Below are positions 17,455 through 25,669 of a stretch of DNA of 64,000 nt, in pieces. Origin of the DNA: Aldehydirespirator sp965203635. GTDB lineage: Bacteria; Actinomycetota; Acidimicrobiia; Acidimicrobiales; Aldehydirespiratoraceae. The notes beneath the pieces were generated by a model. It was not told where the DNA came from. It ran no database searches and worked only from the letters and a program-made list of their open reading frames with translations. The number at the start of each line of letters is the position of its first letter. The first letter of the stretch is position 1. Made by a program: the position numbers and the translations under genes. Location of the stretch: the NCBI GenBank assembly GCA_965203635.1, contig OZ241903.1, positions 558,001 to 622,000 of the forward strand. The letters run 5' to 3'.

Positions 17455-18327
17455 CTACCCGGCCGCCAGCCGCCAGGAGTTCGTGGCCTCGACCTGGTTG
17501 AAGGTGAAGACGTGCAGCGCCTCGACGTCGTGCGGTGCGAAGAGCCCGCTGAGTGAGAGGAGGAGCACGCCGGGGTCGTAGCTCCTCGTGCGGAGCAGCG
17601 ACGCCACGACCGAGCGGTTCTTGCGGAGGTAGCCGATGGATGTCCCGACTCCCAGCCGTGCGCCCATGGTGATCAGCTTGGTCCGGTCGATCACTCCCGG
17701 GATGCCGAGATGGATCGGCATCGTCAGCCCTTCGGCTCGGACCATCTGGATCCAGCGCTCGACGGCGGCCGGATCGAAGCACATCTGCGTGCTGCACCAG
17801 GACCGGAGCTGTGCCGACTGGAGCAGCCCCTGCTTCCGCTCCAGAGCCATCAGGAGCGCGTCGTCGTCGATCAGTGGATGGCCGTCCGGGTAGCCGGTGA
17901 CCCCGATGGCGTCCAGCCCGTGCTCGAGGCCGAGCAGGTCCTCCAGCAACTCGATGGAATCCCGGTACTGCCCGGCTTCGGGAGCGTCACCGGCGACGAC
18001 GAACAGCTTCTTGACTCCAGTGGCGCGGAGCCAGGCTGCGATCGTGCGGAGCCGCTGACGGTCCTCGACCTGGCGGGCGGCGAGATGGGGGATGGGCCGC
18101 GAGCCCTGATCGAGGAGCTCCTCAACCAGGCGCTGGGTCGCGGCGAAGCCGTGTCTGGGCGAACAGGTCACGGACACGTCGGCCTGCGCCGGCAGCGCGG
18201 CCGCGGCGCGGGAGGCCGTCTTCATGGGGATGATCTCGAAGATGAGGTCCCGTATCAGGTCTGTTCTCCTGGCCGCCGCCGCAGGAGTCTCGGCGGCTCG
18301 CAGCTTCTGCGCGGAGGCATAGCGCAT
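17455..18327 (-). CDS. metF: Methylenetetrahydrofolate reductase (MetF)
   Basis: About 290 residues from ATG 18327; a GTG at 18366 would add 13. The FAD-containing TIM-barrel landmarks are FEIIPMKTASRA with the N-terminal glutamate, ADVSVTCSPRHG, KKLFVVAGDAPEAGQYRDS, DAIGVTGYPDGHP and WCSTQMCFDPAAVERWI, ending with the LHVFTFNQVEATNSW strand. It interconverts 5-methyl-THF and 5,10-methylene-THF. As first gene of the metF-rdhA-ligM operon, its likely task is oxidising the 5-methyl-THF made by the O-demethylase so the methyl group can enter C1 metabolism, rather than methionine supply. No metH/metE lies nearby. The operon probably starts in 18328-18594. Confidence 0.9.
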   Translation of the reverse strand: MRYASAQKLRAAETPAAAARRTDLIRDLIFEIIPMKTASRAAAALPAQADVSVTCSPRHGFAATQRLVEELLDQGSRPIPHLAARQVEDRQRLRTIAAWLRATGVKKLFVVAGDAPEAGQYRDSIELLEDLLGLEHGLDAIGVTGYPDGHPLIDDDALLMALERKQGLLQSAQLRSWCSTQMCFDPAAVERWIQMVRAEGLTMPIHLGIPGVIDRTKLITMGARLGVGTSIGYLRKNRSVVASLLRTRSYDPGVLLLSLSGLFAPHDVEALHVFTFNQVEATNSWRLAAG

Positions 18328-18594
18328 CAGAATCCCCGGCCGCAGCCCACGGCGCTGCCCGTGCACCGGTCAAGGGCGCGCGTGCCGCTCACCCGGACAA
18401 CTAGAACGCGACCTCAGCCCGAAGGCAATCCTTGCGTGCCGCGCAGCGGAACAGGTCCCGCACCGCTCGCAAGCCGTCCACGGTATGCGTCGCCACCACG
18501 ACAACAAGGTCCGGTTCCACAGCGGCAACGTCAGCGGCTGGAGGAGTCTCCCCATCAGCTTCACTCCCGGTCCCAGGATGGATAGCGTCGCGGG
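18328..18594. other. Divergent intergenic region
   Basis: 267 bases between the reverse metF operon and the forward dehydrogenase gene. It must hold both promoters. I see no clear operator palindrome, riboswitch fold or convincing small gene. Confidence 0.5.
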
Positions 18595-19461
18595 GTGACC
18601 CGTTACGGCTATATCGGGCTGGGCATGATGGGCTCGGCCATGGCTGAGAACCTGATCCGCCGAGCCGGCGGATCGGTCACGGTCCACGACATCGACCCGG
18701 CCGCGGTGGACGCGGCCGTCTCTCTCGGTGCCGGAGCGGGCGCCAGCGCGGCGGAGGTGGCCCGGACCAGTGACGTGGTGAGCATCTGCGTGCCGGCCGC
18801 GGCCCACATCGAGGCGGTGCTGTCGGGGCCCGGCGGGATCGCCGAGGGAGCCCATGACGGGCTCAGCGTGCTCATCCACTCCACCGTGCATCCCGACACG
18901 GTGCTGGCCGCCCGCGACGAGGCCGCCGAGTGGGGGGTGCCCGTGTTCGACGCCTGCGTCGCCGGTGGGGCCGACAACGCCAGGGCCGGCAGCCTGACAG
19001 TGCTGGCCGGAGGGATGGGCGACATGCCCCCCGCCGCTCGGGAGATGCTCGACGTCTATGCCGGCACCCTCATCGACGCCGGCCCGGTGGGCGCGGGCGC
19101 GGCCCTGAAGATCGCCATCAACGTGATGACCTACGCCCAGTTCGCGGCCGCGGCCGCGGCCCATGACATGGTGGCCAGCACCGGCGGCGAGCCGGCCGCG
19201 CTGCTGGAGGCGTGGCGGTTCACGGGCCAGCTGGGTGCGCTCACCGAGCAGTACTGCGCGCTGCTGGAGATACCTTCCGAGCACATCCGGGGCGAACTGA
19301 GGACCATGCTGGAGACCCAGGCCGGCATCGCCACCAAGGATCTGTCGCTGGCGCTTGAGCTGGGACGCACCCGGCCCGGCGCCGCCGCCCTGCTGGAGGC
19401 GGTGCAGGCCGCCATGCCCGCCGTGTACAACGTCCACGACGCGAACGAGGAGACCCGATGA
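18595..19461 (+). CDS. NAD(P)-dependent beta-hydroxyacid dehydrogenase (3-hydroxyisobutyrate dehydrogenase family)
   Basis: A 288-residue protein starting at GTG 18595. The Rossmann motif YIGLGMMGSAMAENLI is at residues 4-20, the substrate-binding loop is FDACVAGGADNARAGSLTVL, and the catalytic lysine lies in GAGAALKIAINVMTYAQF. The C-terminal half is the all-helical dimerisation domain. Family members oxidise 3-hydroxyisobutyrate, tartronate semialdehyde, 6-phosphogluconate and similar. The substrate is unknown; pairing with a carboxymuconolactone-decarboxylase-like gene (ATGA overlap) suggests a short dedicated pathway. Confidence 0.9.
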   Translation: MTRYGYIGLGMMGSAMAENLIRRAGGSVTVHDIDPAAVDAAVSLGAGAGASAAEVARTSDVVSICVPAAAHIEAVLSGPGGIAEGAHDGLSVLIHSTVHPDTVLAARDEAAEWGVPVFDACVAGGADNARAGSLTVLAGGMGDMPPAAREMLDVYAGTLIDAGPVGAGAALKIAINVMTYAQFAAAAAAHDMVASTGGEPAALLEAWRFTGQLGALTEQYCALLEIPSEHIRGELRTMLETQAGIATKDLSLALELGRTRPGAAALLEAVQAAMPAVYNVHDANEETR

Positions 19462-19859
19462 CCGCCGACAACACCGCCGACCGGCCTGCTGACGACACCT
19501 ACGAGCGCGGCGTGGCCATGGTGACCGAGATCTACCAGGGCGAAGTGCCGGCGTTGCCCGAGGGCACCATGGCCTTCAACGACGTGATGATGCGCAGCCT
19601 GTTCGCCGAGGTGTGGGACCGCGACGTGCTGTCGATCAGGGACCGGCGCCTGCTCATCATGGGAGTGATCGCGGCCCGGGGATCCACCGACGTATGGAAG
19701 CTCCAGGCCCAGTCAGCCCTCAAGCGGGGCGAGCTGACCCCAGACCAGCTGCGGGAGACCCTGATCGCGCTGGCCCCCTACGCCGGCTACCCCAACGTCG
19801 CCCCCCTGATCGGCCCCTGCGAGACCGCCATCAACGACTGGACCGAATCCCAAGACTGA
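19458..19859 (+). CDS. Carboxymuconolactone decarboxylase (CMD) family protein
   Basis: A 133-residue all-helical CMD/AhpD-fold protein. The core MMRSLFAEVWDRDVLSIRDR, then LLIMGVIAARGSTDVWKLQA, then ALAPYAGYPNVAPLIG is that of gamma-carboxymuconolactone decarboxylase (PcaC-like). The CxxC of AhpD peroxidases is absent, so a decarboxylase or isomerase-like role is more likely than peroxidase. ATGA-coupled to the upstream dehydrogenase. Confidence 0.85.
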   Translation: MTADNTADRPADDTYERGVAMVTEIYQGEVPALPEGTMAFNDVMMRSLFAEVWDRDVLSIRDRRLLIMGVIAARGSTDVWKLQAQSALKRGELTPDQLRETLIALAPYAGYPNVAPLIGPCETAINDWTESQD

Positions 19860-19921
19860 CAGGTCCCCTCGACACCAGCCCGTGGGGAACGCCGCACGCT
19901 GATCGACTTCCGGAGAACTTC

Positions 19922-19949
19922 GGGAACCTAGCGGGAGGGCCGGGCGTCT
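19922..19949 (+). promoter_or_regulatory. Probable ECF-type promoter upstream of the sigma gene
   Basis: GGGAAC (19922-19927), 17-base spacer, CGTCT (19945-19949). This matches the GGAAC-N16/17-CGTC form recognised by many ECF sigma factors. It lies 55 bases before the sigma start chosen here, so autoregulation is likely. Transcription would begin near 19956, which argues against an ATG at 19953 as start. Confidence 0.65.
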
Positions 19950-20003
19950 CTAATGGTGATGGCCCATAGTGTTGCAGCAGCTCATGGGGGCACACTTCCC
20001 GCC

Positions 20004-20474
20004 ATGGATGCTGTGGATGCACACGCGGCTCTGTCGAGCTTCGAGGACTTCTACACAACGAACTACCAGCCCATGGTCCGGCTGGCCCGGGCTCTGGTGG
20101 ACACCGCGGAGTGTGCTGAGGAGATTGTCCAGGACGCCTTCGTCAAGGTGTACGAACGCCGGAACCGCCTCGACCAGCCCGCTGGCTACCTGCGCATCGC
20201 GGTAGTCAACGGTGCGCGCAGCGAGCTACGCAAACGAGAGGTCAGGAGAAGGATCGGGCTGCAGGTGCGCCCGGACCCGGCCCCGGCAGGACGGGACTAC
20301 CTGATAGACGCCCTCGGCAAGCTGGCCCCCAAGCGAAGGACGGCGCTGGTGCTGCGCTTCTACGCGCAGCTGTCCGAGAAGGAGACCGCCCAGGCGATGG
20401 ACGTGCGGCCGGGCACGGTGAAGAGCCTGGTGTCGCGGGGTCTGGCCGACCTGCGAAAGGTGATCGAGCGATGA
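20004..20474 (+). CDS. ECF RNA polymerase sigma factor (SigE-like)
   Basis: About 156 residues from ATG 20004. Region 2 is FEDFYTTNYQPMVRLARALV, then AEEIVQDAFVKVYERRNRLD, and PAGYLRIAVVNGARSELRKR. Region 4 is LPKR-like (LAPKRRTALVLRFYAQLSEK), then ETAQAMDVRPGTVKSLVSRG. Upstream in-frame ATGs at 19953 and 19959 are possible, but the likely ECF promoter lies too close to them. The stop overlaps the next ATG (ATGA), the usual coupling to a gene for its anti-sigma factor. Confidence 0.92.
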   Translation: MDAVDAHAALSSFEDFYTTNYQPMVRLARALVDTAECAEEIVQDAFVKVYERRNRLDQPAGYLRIAVVNGARSELRKREVRRRIGLQVRPDPAPAGRDYLIDALGKLAPKRRTALVLRFYAQLSEKETAQAMDVRPGTVKSLVSRGLADLRKVIER

Positions 20475-22735
20475 GCGACGACCGTCGCACTCCCCCTCCC
20501 AATGACCGGGACGCAGCCGATCTCCGCAAGCTGACCGGCTCCGCCTCCGATGATCCGGGCGCCTCCGATGATCTGGAACTGGGCTCGGCTCTGGGCCGAG
20601 CCCTCAGAGAGCAGGCCGGCTCGGTGGGGGAGCCTCCGCCGGTCGGTCTGATCGCGGAGCGGGCTGCGGCCCGGGCCAAGGCCCGGGTTGTCCGGCGCAC
20701 GGTGACCGCCGTGGCCGCCTCGGTCGTGGTGCTGGGCGGTGTCCTCGCCTGGAATTCCCAGGATCGCAGCGGCACCGTCGTAGTGTCGGCCGCCGACCCC
20801 GACGAGCGAGACCCGGACAGCGCGACCGGTGAGAGCACCGGACCGGCCTCCTCGCCCTCCTCGCAGGGGACATCCAGCGGCGCGGCCGCAGGGTCGGGAA
20901 CGGATGCCCCACCCGGCGCCCTGGACGATCCCGTAGCGCAGGAGGACGGGTCCGCGGAACCAACCGGCGTGACTCCTGAGGGACTGTCGACGGGCCCGGT
21001 GCTGCAATGGACCGAGATCGATCCCGGCTTCGTCGATCTCTACAGGCTTGAGCCGGTCGGCGATGGGCGTGTCCTCGCCCGCGGATGGCGCGACGCAGGC
21101 CCCATCGAGAATCCGGCGGCCCCTGAGCAGGTCGTCGTCACCGCCAACGGCATCGACTGGACCGATGTGCCCATGCCGGCCGGGATCATGCCCCGACTCG
21201 TCGACATCTCGGGCGACCGCTGGGTGGTGACCGGCGAAGGCGGAGCCTCGGACGCCCCCGGTGAGGCCGGATCCGTGCCGGCCGGTCCCGGCCGAGCGTT
21301 CTTCTCCGACGACGAGGGCGCTACTTGGACCGAGCTGGCCCTGAACCTCCCTCCGGGCCCGGCGTGGGCATCACCCTACGTGATCGAGAACTCCCAGGTG
21401 GTGGGGGTGTTGGTGTCGGGCAAGAACATCGTGCTGGTCGTGACACGGGACACGGGCCTGGACCTGTATGGGCTGCTCCAGGGCAGAGATCTGGTGCCCG
21501 AGGGGAGATCGGTCGTCGGGTGGAGCACTACCCGGCTGAAGTCGATCGAGTTCGATCTGGCCGACGGCCCCCCGCCCGACGACGCCGTCCCACCGATTCT
21601 GATCGCCTACGGCGGCGGCAGTGCCGGCGGTGTCGGCGGCAGCGGCTGGGGGCCCCCTGTCGAGAGCATCTCGCTGACCTACGACGAGCTGGGCATGACC
21701 GACGAGGAACGGGCTGTGCTCGACAATCCGGGCTACGGCCGGGTCCTGCTCCTGGCCGGCGACGGCTCTGCGATGGAAGCGGTCGCCGAGTACGAGGGCT
21801 GGCCCGGCTCCGGTCTCGTCACCGCGGAAGGGTTCGTCCTGACGGTCAGCGGCCCCGAGGGAGCTGTGGTCACCTCCCCCGACGGCCGCCTGTGGAGCAA
21901 GCTGCCGTCATCCGAGTTCTGGCCTCCGGCATGGGGAGTCGTGACCGGTGGAACGATCTGGGACGCGACCACCGACCATCTTGGAACTCTCAGAACTCTC
22001 ACCATCTCGCGTGGCCGCTTCGGCGAGGCCGCGATGTCAGTAGTGGCCACGTTCGAGGGTCTGCAGTCGGCTGGGCGCCTTGCCGCGGGACCGGCCGGTG
22101 TCGTCGCCACTGCACACCCGGCACCTGATGGTGCTGGGTCCGAGGTCATCGACAGCGTCCTCCCGGAGGGCCGGATCGCCAAGGACGGATACGAGTTGCG
22201 CTACAACGAGCCCGAGGGGGGCATCACCCTGTGGGACTTCGAGGCGGACGCCGCGGTGTATGTGTTCGGGCCCGAGGACAGGCAGGGCGATCAGCCCCCC
22301 GCGGGAGTCCGCGAGAGTTCCGAGGACGGGGAGTTCGCCTTAGTGTTCGAGGATCCTGAGACCGGAGCCGATCTGGTCACCTTCACCTACGAGGACCTGG
22401 CCCCCGTGTTCGAGGCCGGCTCCGTGTTCGAGGTCGCCTCCGGTTCCGATAGTGCGTCGGTCGACCTTGTGGGCTACGAAATGCCCGAGACCTGGGTGGG
22501 CTGGTCGGCCGACGGATCCGCCTGGGGATGGCAGACCATGGCCGACGCATTCGGGATCGACAGCGCCTCGCCGGGGGCCCAGTTCGCGGTGGGCGGCGAC
22601 TTCGTGATCGCCCGGGTCGATGTCGCTCAGGTTGAGGAGGTGGAGGTGGGCACCAACACGCAGGGCGACTGGGCCTTTGTCTCCGTTCAAACCAGCGAGC
22701 GCCAGCTTCGCTTGTTCATCGCCAGAGTGCCCTGA
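20471..22735 (+). CDS. Large membrane-anchored protein with Asp-box repeats, putative sigma regulator
   Basis: A 754-residue protein ATGA-coupled to the sigma gene. Residues 1-75 are cytoplasmic, hydrophilic and acidic. One membrane segment (TVTAVAASVVVLGGVLAW, about 77-94) is followed by a Ser/Gly/Pro linker and about 600 extracytoplasmic residues. Asp-box/BNR-like turns are visible: SDDEGATWTEL, SPDGRLWSKL, ANGIDWTDV, SADGSAWGW, suggesting a sialidase-like beta-propeller. By position it should be the anti-sigma factor, but the zinc anti-sigma HxxxCxxC motif is absent. It may sense a cell-surface ligand through the propeller. I do not recognise a characterised homologue. Confidence 0.75.
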   Translation: MSDDRRTPPPNDRDAADLRKLTGSASDDPGASDDLELGSALGRALREQAGSVGEPPPVGLIAERAAARAKARVVRRTVTAVAASVVVLGGVLAWNSQDRSGTVVVSAADPDERDPDSATGESTGPASSPSSQGTSSGAAAGSGTDAPPGALDDPVAQEDGSAEPTGVTPEGLSTGPVLQWTEIDPGFVDLYRLEPVGDGRVLARGWRDAGPIENPAAPEQVVVTANGIDWTDVPMPAGIMPRLVDISGDRWVVTGEGGASDAPGEAGSVPAGPGRAFFSDDEGATWTELALNLPPGPAWASPYVIENSQVVGVLVSGKNIVLVVTRDTGLDLYGLLQGRDLVPEGRSVVGWSTTRLKSIEFDLADGPPPDDAVPPILIAYGGGSAGGVGGSGWGPPVESISLTYDELGMTDEERAVLDNPGYGRVLLLAGDGSAMEAVAEYEGWPGSGLVTAEGFVLTVSGPEGAVVTSPDGRLWSKLPSSEFWPPAWGVVTGGTIWDATTDHLGTLRTLTISRGRFGEAAMSVVATFEGLQSAGRLAAGPAGVVATAHPAPDGAGSEVIDSVLPEGRIAKDGYELRYNEPEGGITLWDFEADAAVYVFGPEDRQGDQPPAGVRESSEDGEFALVFEDPETGADLVTFTYEDLAPVFEAGSVFEVASGSDSASVDLVGYEMPETWVGWSADGSAWGWQTMADAFGIDSASPGAQFAVGGDFVIARVDVAQVEEVEVGTNTQGDWAFVSVQTSERQLRLFIARVP

Positions 22736-22757
22736 GTCCAGCCGTACAGGTCCGCAG

Positions 22758-22850
22758 CCGTTCAGCGTTGATTGACGTGTAGCCGCCGGCACTCCCGACC
22801 CGGGCCATCGATGTCCCGGCCGTTCAGAGTTGATTGACGTTGTGGCCGCC
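22758..22850 (-). repeat. Duplicated 3' end of the MidA-like gene
   Basis: 22758-22789 is an imperfect copy of 22819-22851, which encodes the last codons and stop of the methyltransferase. Both contain CGTTCAG[C/A]GTTGATTGACGT. Spacing is about 60 bases. The downstream copy lies between the two convergent stops and no longer codes. Confidence 0.8.
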
Positions 22851-23963
22851 GACCGCCCAGTTGAGGACCCAGAAGGCGCCCATGCCGGTCGGGTCGAGCA
22901 GCGCCTCGGCCTCGCTTGTCCGGCTGCGGGCCCGGAGGGCGTCGAGGTCTCCGATGCCGGCCCGCTCAGCCCATGCGGACCGGCCCTCGGCCACCAGTTC
23001 GTCGATGCCGTGGCCCCTCAGGAACTCGTCCTGGGTGCAGACCTCGGCCCGGTGGTCGGCCTGCACCTGGTCCAGGGCCACGTCCGCAGTGATGTCGCAC
23101 GATCCCGGATCGGCCAGCCACCAGGATCCGCCGTCGTGGTCACGATGGGTCCGCAGCCAGCCCAGGCCGGCGGCAGGATCATCCGACGGGCTCGACCGGT
23201 GGGCTAGGTCCGGTGTCGCCGCCCCGTAGTCGAAGGCCACGACCCGGCCCTTCCCCAACAGCACGTGGGCCTCATCCACCCAGCCGCGAACGGCTCGCTG
23301 GACCGGGACCCGAGCCCCGGTCGCAACCTCGGGCAAGCCGACGACAAGCTCCGGTGATGCCAGCCGAGGCGCCAGCGAGAACCGGCCCGGTGAGGGCGGA
23401 TCACCGATGTCGACCCGTAACTCCTCCCAGCCGTCCGCAGTGCGGCGGACCACATCGAAGGGAAGATTGTCGAGAAGCTCGTTGGCCACCACCACGCCTG
23501 CGGGCACGCCATGGGGCAGCGCGTCCGACACCCGGGCGGCACTGGTCACGATGGGATGGTCGGGATGCAATGCCCGCTGTGACGAGGACACATCGACCAG
23601 TACCAGCCGCAGCGCGCCCTCGGTCATGCAGCGAGGCTCCGCGGCCAGCACCGACCGGGCCAGCGTGCCCGGACCGGCCCCCCAGTCGACCACCGTGAAC
23701 GGCTCGGGCCGGCCCAGCTCGGCCCACCAGGCATCCAACGCCCGGGCCAGCACCGCCCCGAACAGGGGACCCACTTCGGGCGCGGTCAGGAAGTGCCCTG
23801 ATCGGCCACCGGCCCGACCCCCGCCGGGCCGCATGTAGAACCCGCCGTCGGGGTCGTACAGGCAAGCGTCGACATAGTCCGACACCGGGATCGGCCCGTG
23901 CTCCCCTATCCGGCGGGCGATCCGCTCCCCAAGAGTCGCGCCGCAGACGCCATCCCCGGGCAT
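22824..23963 (-). CDS. NDUFAF7/MidA-family SAM-dependent methyltransferase
   Basis: A 379-residue class I methyltransferase of the MidA/NDUFAF7 family: IGEHGPIPVSDYVDACLYDP, GGFYMR, GHFLTAPEVGPLFGAVLARAL, the SAM motif VVDWGAGPGTLARSVL, ANELLDNLPFDVV, and YGAA. Eukaryotic NDUFAF7 dimethylates an arginine of NDUFS2 during complex I assembly. Here the ATG follows the nuoN stop by one base, making it the last gene of the 11-subunit complex I operon, and NuoD is the NDUFS2 counterpart. A complex I assembly or modification role is therefore a well-supported inference. The 3' end is duplicated downstream. Confidence 0.9.
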   Translation of the reverse strand: MPGDGVCGATLGERIARRIGEHGPIPVSDYVDACLYDPDGGFYMRPGGGRAGGRSGHFLTAPEVGPLFGAVLARALDAWWAELGRPEPFTVVDWGAGPGTLARSVLAAEPRCMTEGALRLVLVDVSSSQRALHPDHPIVTSAARVSDALPHGVPAGVVVANELLDNLPFDVVRRTADGWEELRVDIGDPPSPGRFSLAPRLASPELVVGLPEVATGARVPVQRAVRGWVDEAHVLLGKGRVVAFDYGAATPDLAHRSSPSDDPAAGLGWLRTHRDHDGGSWWLADPGSCDITADVALDQVQADHRAEVCTQDEFLRGHGIDELVAEGRSAWAERAGIGDLDALRARSRTSEAEALLDPTGMGAFWVLNWAVGGHNVNQL

Positions 23964-23964
23964 G

Positions 23965-25488
23965 TCAGCCGGGGAGGGTGGCTACCAGGGTTACGTCGGT
24001 GAAGTGGCCCACCCATTGGGGGAGGATGCCGAAGGCGAGGGTCGCCGCACCGGTGAGGACCAGGGCGGCTGAGACTGAGGTGGGGGACTTGATGGGGGTG
24101 GTTGTGTCGAAGTCCGCGGACTCGGGCGGGGCCTCCGCCCACATGTGGCTGGCGATGCGGGCGTAGTAGTAGAGGGCTATCACCGAGTTGATGGCCACTA
24201 TCACGCCGAGGGCGACGCCCCAGGCGGTGCCCGGCGAGAGCAGGGCCAGCACGATCTCGAACTTCGCGAACCAGCCGCCCAGCGGCGGGATGCCGGCCAG
24301 GGCCATCAGGAAGATCGTCATGGCGACGGCCAGGCCCGGCGAGTAGCGGAACAGGCCCTTGTAGGTGTCGATCTCGGCCGAGGCGGTGCGGCGGGCCACC
24401 GCGATGATCACCGCGAAGGCCCCCAGGTTCATGGCCGCGTAGATGGCCAGGTAGGTCACCACCGACGACAGGGCGTCGTCGGCCGTGGCCAGCGACTCCC
24501 CCGCCACCGCCAGCGGCGCCAGCATGTAGCCGGCCTGGGCCACCCCCGAGTAGGCCAGCAGCCGGACCACGTTGGTCTGGCGCAGCGCCATCAGGTTGCC
24601 ACCGAACATCGACGCCGCGGCCAAGACCCACATCAGCGGCTGGTACACGTCGGCCCGCCCCCAGAAGCCCACGAACACCAGGCTCAGCAGGGCCACGAAC
24701 CCGGCCGCCTTCGACGCCACCGACAGGAACGCGGTCACCGGCGTGGGGGCGCCCTCGTAGGTGTCGGGCGCCCAGGTGTGGAACGGGAACGCCGACACCT
24801 TGAAGCCGAAGCCCACCACCACGAAGATCACGCCCAGCGTCACCACCGCCAGCGGCGCGCCGTCTCCCGATATGGCCGCGTCGATGTCGACCAGCATGGT
24901 GGAGCCGGCCGCCCCGTACAGCAGCGACATGCCGTAGAGCAGCACCGCGGAGGCGAACACCCCCATCAGGTAGTACTTGAGGCCGGCCTCGTTGCTGCGG
25001 AGGTCGCGCTTGCGCCAAGTGGCCATCAGGTAGGCGGGGATGGACAGCAGCTCGAGGGCCACGAAGATGGTCACAAGGTCGCGGGCCGAGGCCATCACCA
25101 CCATGCCCAGCACCGCGGAGAGCAGCATCTGGTAGTACTCGTTCTCCCAGTAGTCGCCCTCGGCGATGTAGTTGGTGGACAGCAGCACCACCACGTACCC
25201 GGCCAGCAGGAACACGGCCTTCATCACCAGCGAGTAGTCGTCGACGACGTACGCCCCCCAGAAGGTGGAACGGTCGGCGCCGTCCCAGGCCAGGGTCAGC
25301 ACCGGCACCATCGAGGCCAGCAGCCCGAACGACGCCAGCGCCGACACCACCGCCCTCCCCCGCTCCAGCCAACAGATGTCGACCAGCGTGAGCAGCGCGC
25401 CGAAACCCAGCAGGGTCAGCTCGGGCGCGATCGCGTGCCAGTCGATCGCCGGCCGCTCGAAGGCGAGGGTCAGGACCGAGCCCATCAT
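23965..25488 (-). CDS. nuoN: NADH-quinone oxidoreductase subunit N (first complex I operon)
   Basis: A 507-residue antiporter-like membrane subunit with about 14 spans. NuoN landmarks are ALELLSIPAYLMATW, GLKYYLMGVFASAVLLYGMS, FGFKVSAFPFHTWAPDTYEG, VTAFLSVASKAAGF and RLLAYSGVAQAGYM, with the expected lysines for proton transfer. Last nuo gene of an operon lacking nuoEFG. Its ATG shares a base with the stop of a 57-codon frame that spans the palindromic repeats upstream (TGATG). Confidence 0.95.
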   Translation of the reverse strand: MMGSVLTLAFERPAIDWHAIAPELTLLGFGALLTLVDICWLERGRAVVSALASFGLLASMVPVLTLAWDGADRSTFWGAYVVDDYSLVMKAVFLLAGYVVVLLSTNYIAEGDYWENEYYQMLLSAVLGMVVMASARDLVTIFVALELLSIPAYLMATWRKRDLRSNEAGLKYYLMGVFASAVLLYGMSLLYGAAGSTMLVDIDAAISGDGAPLAVVTLGVIFVVVGFGFKVSAFPFHTWAPDTYEGAPTPVTAFLSVASKAAGFVALLSLVFVGFWGRADVYQPLMWVLAAASMFGGNLMALRQTNVVRLLAYSGVAQAGYMLAPLAVAGESLATADDALSSVVTYLAIYAAMNLGAFAVIIAVARRTASAEIDTYKGLFRYSPGLAVAMTIFLMALAGIPPLGGWFAKFEIVLALLSPGTAWGVALGVIVAINSVIALYYYARIASHMWAEAPPESADFDTTTPIKSPTSVSAALVLTGAATLAFGILPQWVGHFTDVTLVATLPG

Positions 25489-25661
25489 CAGCAGGTCAGC
25501 CTTCTACCGCCGCAACCGAACTGGCAGCAGAATGCACGCATACCGTGCAAGACGCTGCCAATCCTCGCGGCGCATATCCCCGCATGGCGAACTGGCAGCA
25601 GAATGCGCGCATACCGTGCAAGACACTGCCAATTCGGGGAGGGGGCGTGGGAAGAGTTCAT
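25488..25661 (-). other. Bridging open frame (57 codons) between nuoM and nuoN, containing palindromic repeats
   Basis: ATG 25661 lies 8 bases after the nuoM stop, and the frame stays open to a TGA that overlaps the nuoN ATG (TGATG). It is Cys/Arg-rich (CLARYARILLPVRHAGICAA) because it runs through the two palindromic repeats. Protein-level function is unsupported; the frame continuity is the point of interest. Confidence 0.35.
25519..25631. repeat. Two tandem copies of a nested palindromic element
   Basis: Copy 1 (25522-25560) has outer arms TGGCAGC/GCTGCCA and inner arms TGCACG/CGTGCA. Copy 2 (25593-25631) is nearly the same (TGGCAGC/ACTGCCA, inner TGCGCG). The two start 71 bases apart. 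Each could form a long hairpin in the nuoM-nuoN mRNA. They resemble repetitive extragenic palindromes; no third copy was seen in the window. Confidence 0.85.
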
Positions 25662-25669
25662 GGCCGGCG

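Noticed and set aside
18370..19437. Long reverse frame opposite the 3-hydroxyisobutyrate dehydrogenase-like gene
   Set aside because: Low-complexity Gly/Arg/His composition; the forward frame has Rossmann and catalytic motifs.
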